In this document: piece by piece, positions 63,693 through 64,000 of the stretch
Layout: each line of letters begins with the position of its first letter
How positions within the stretch are numbered: position 1 is the first letter of the stretch
Source: Vespa crabro
Taxonomy: Eukaryota; Arthropoda; Insecta; Hymenoptera; Vespidae
NCBI RefSeq assembly: GCF_910589235.1
Contig: NC_060972.1
Coordinates: 3,447,399 to 3,511,398, forward strand
Length of the DNA: 64,000 bases
Reading direction: 5' to 3'
Made by a program: the position numbers and the translations under genes
Notes under the pieces: generated by a model
Seen by the model: the letters and a program-made list of their open reading frames with translations, nothing else
Databases searched by the model: none
What the model was told of the DNA's origin: nothing

Positions 63693-64000
63693 ATAAGAAG
63701 AAGATAGTTGAAAAGAAAAGTAAGGGACGTCGGCACAATTCTTTTTACTCTTTTTTTTACCCTTATTTCGCTCGTCACTAAGACATTGTCCAACCCTTGA
63801 TAATCTCCTCCCTCCTTGCTTCTCGATAAATCTTTCTCTACCTCGTAGAAAAAATTTCATCTAAAACAAGGTCACTCAATGACGCGACTCTTTCCAAACA
63901 AAGAACTTCGAGGAGGAGTCTCATTAGGCGAGACAATGGTTAACGGAATGTTGTTCTCGGCTACCGGCTGAGATGCGACGTGATTGAATATTTTAATATA

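Larger units (their letters stand above)
60830..64000. other. Right-hand gene-free stretch
   Basis: TA microsatellite at 60917-60947, poly-T at 61038-61058, C-runs at 61761-61785, a CGAT cruciform-prone tract (61951-62006), a GC island with an 18-bp palindrome (62035-62210), then pyrimidine-rich DNA. A TTCCTCAG acceptor-like site precedes a 46-codon open stretch at 62254-62390. Unique sequence at 62830-63060 contains CCACGTGCC. GA (63395-63456) and GAA (63618-63692) repeats follow. No gene is recognised; the 62.8-63.1 kb patch has a plus-strand open frame of unknown meaning. Confidence 0.55.

Noticed and set aside
799..63860. Many open frames rich in Ser/Leu, Arg/Glu, Tyr/Ile, Phe or Lys across the window
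   Set aside because: They are translations of GA/CT, TA, GAA or A/T homopolymer repeats on either strand, with no domain and no biased codon use.

Overview
This window looks like AT-rich nuclear DNA from an insect, most likely a hymenopteran (bee, wasp or ant grade). The insect assignment rests on one clear gene. The hymenopteran guess rests on genome style: very AT-rich non-coding DNA, no obvious CpG shortage, and dozens of long GA/CT and TA microsatellites plus A/T homopolymer tracts. No species can be named from the sequence alone.

Only one gene is certain. It is a Hairy/Enhancer-of-split-type bHLH-Orange repressor on the minus strand at 1748-6240, best matched by deadpan (dpn). It assembles cleanly from three phase-0 exons (6148-6240, 5614-5709, 1748-2926) into a 455-residue protein. 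That protein has the proline-containing basic region, helix-loop-helix, Orange domain, the IPSRLP(T)GE block and the C-terminal WRPW Groucho-recruitment motif. The candidate 3' UTR carries two K-boxes. Intron 2, the promoter side and the near-upstream DNA carry four perfect YGTGGGAA Su(H) sites. Three CAGCTG proneural E-boxes lie 2.1-2.6 kb upstream. This is the layout expected of a Notch- and proneural-regulated neural stem-cell gene.

The remaining ~57 kb (6.3-64 kb) has no gene I can name. It is simple-sequence-rich DNA with short islands of unique, higher-GC sequence, which are the best candidates for enhancers or isolated exons. The most interesting islands are: 13.9-14.4 kb (minus strand, possible C-terminal transmembrane exon of a small protein); 18.6-18.9 kb (inverted Sox-like sites); 22.0-22.3 kb (four Hes/Dpn-type boxes in about 140 bp); 33.8-33.9 kb (TATA plus Inr); 60.4-60.8 kb (long open frame with splice-like signals); and 62.0-62.2 kb (a perfect 18-bp TAATTA-centred palindrome next to a CGAT cruciform). 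At 41.38-42.39 kb there is a nested tandem repeat: a ~407-436 bp unit containing a variable number of 14-bp subunits, with a diverged inverted copy of part of the unit at 42.58-42.64 kb.

The genes do not form an operon or pathway; this is a single regulatory gene with a large non-coding neighbourhood. No rRNA, tRNA, CRISPR array, viral gene or recognisable transposase was found.
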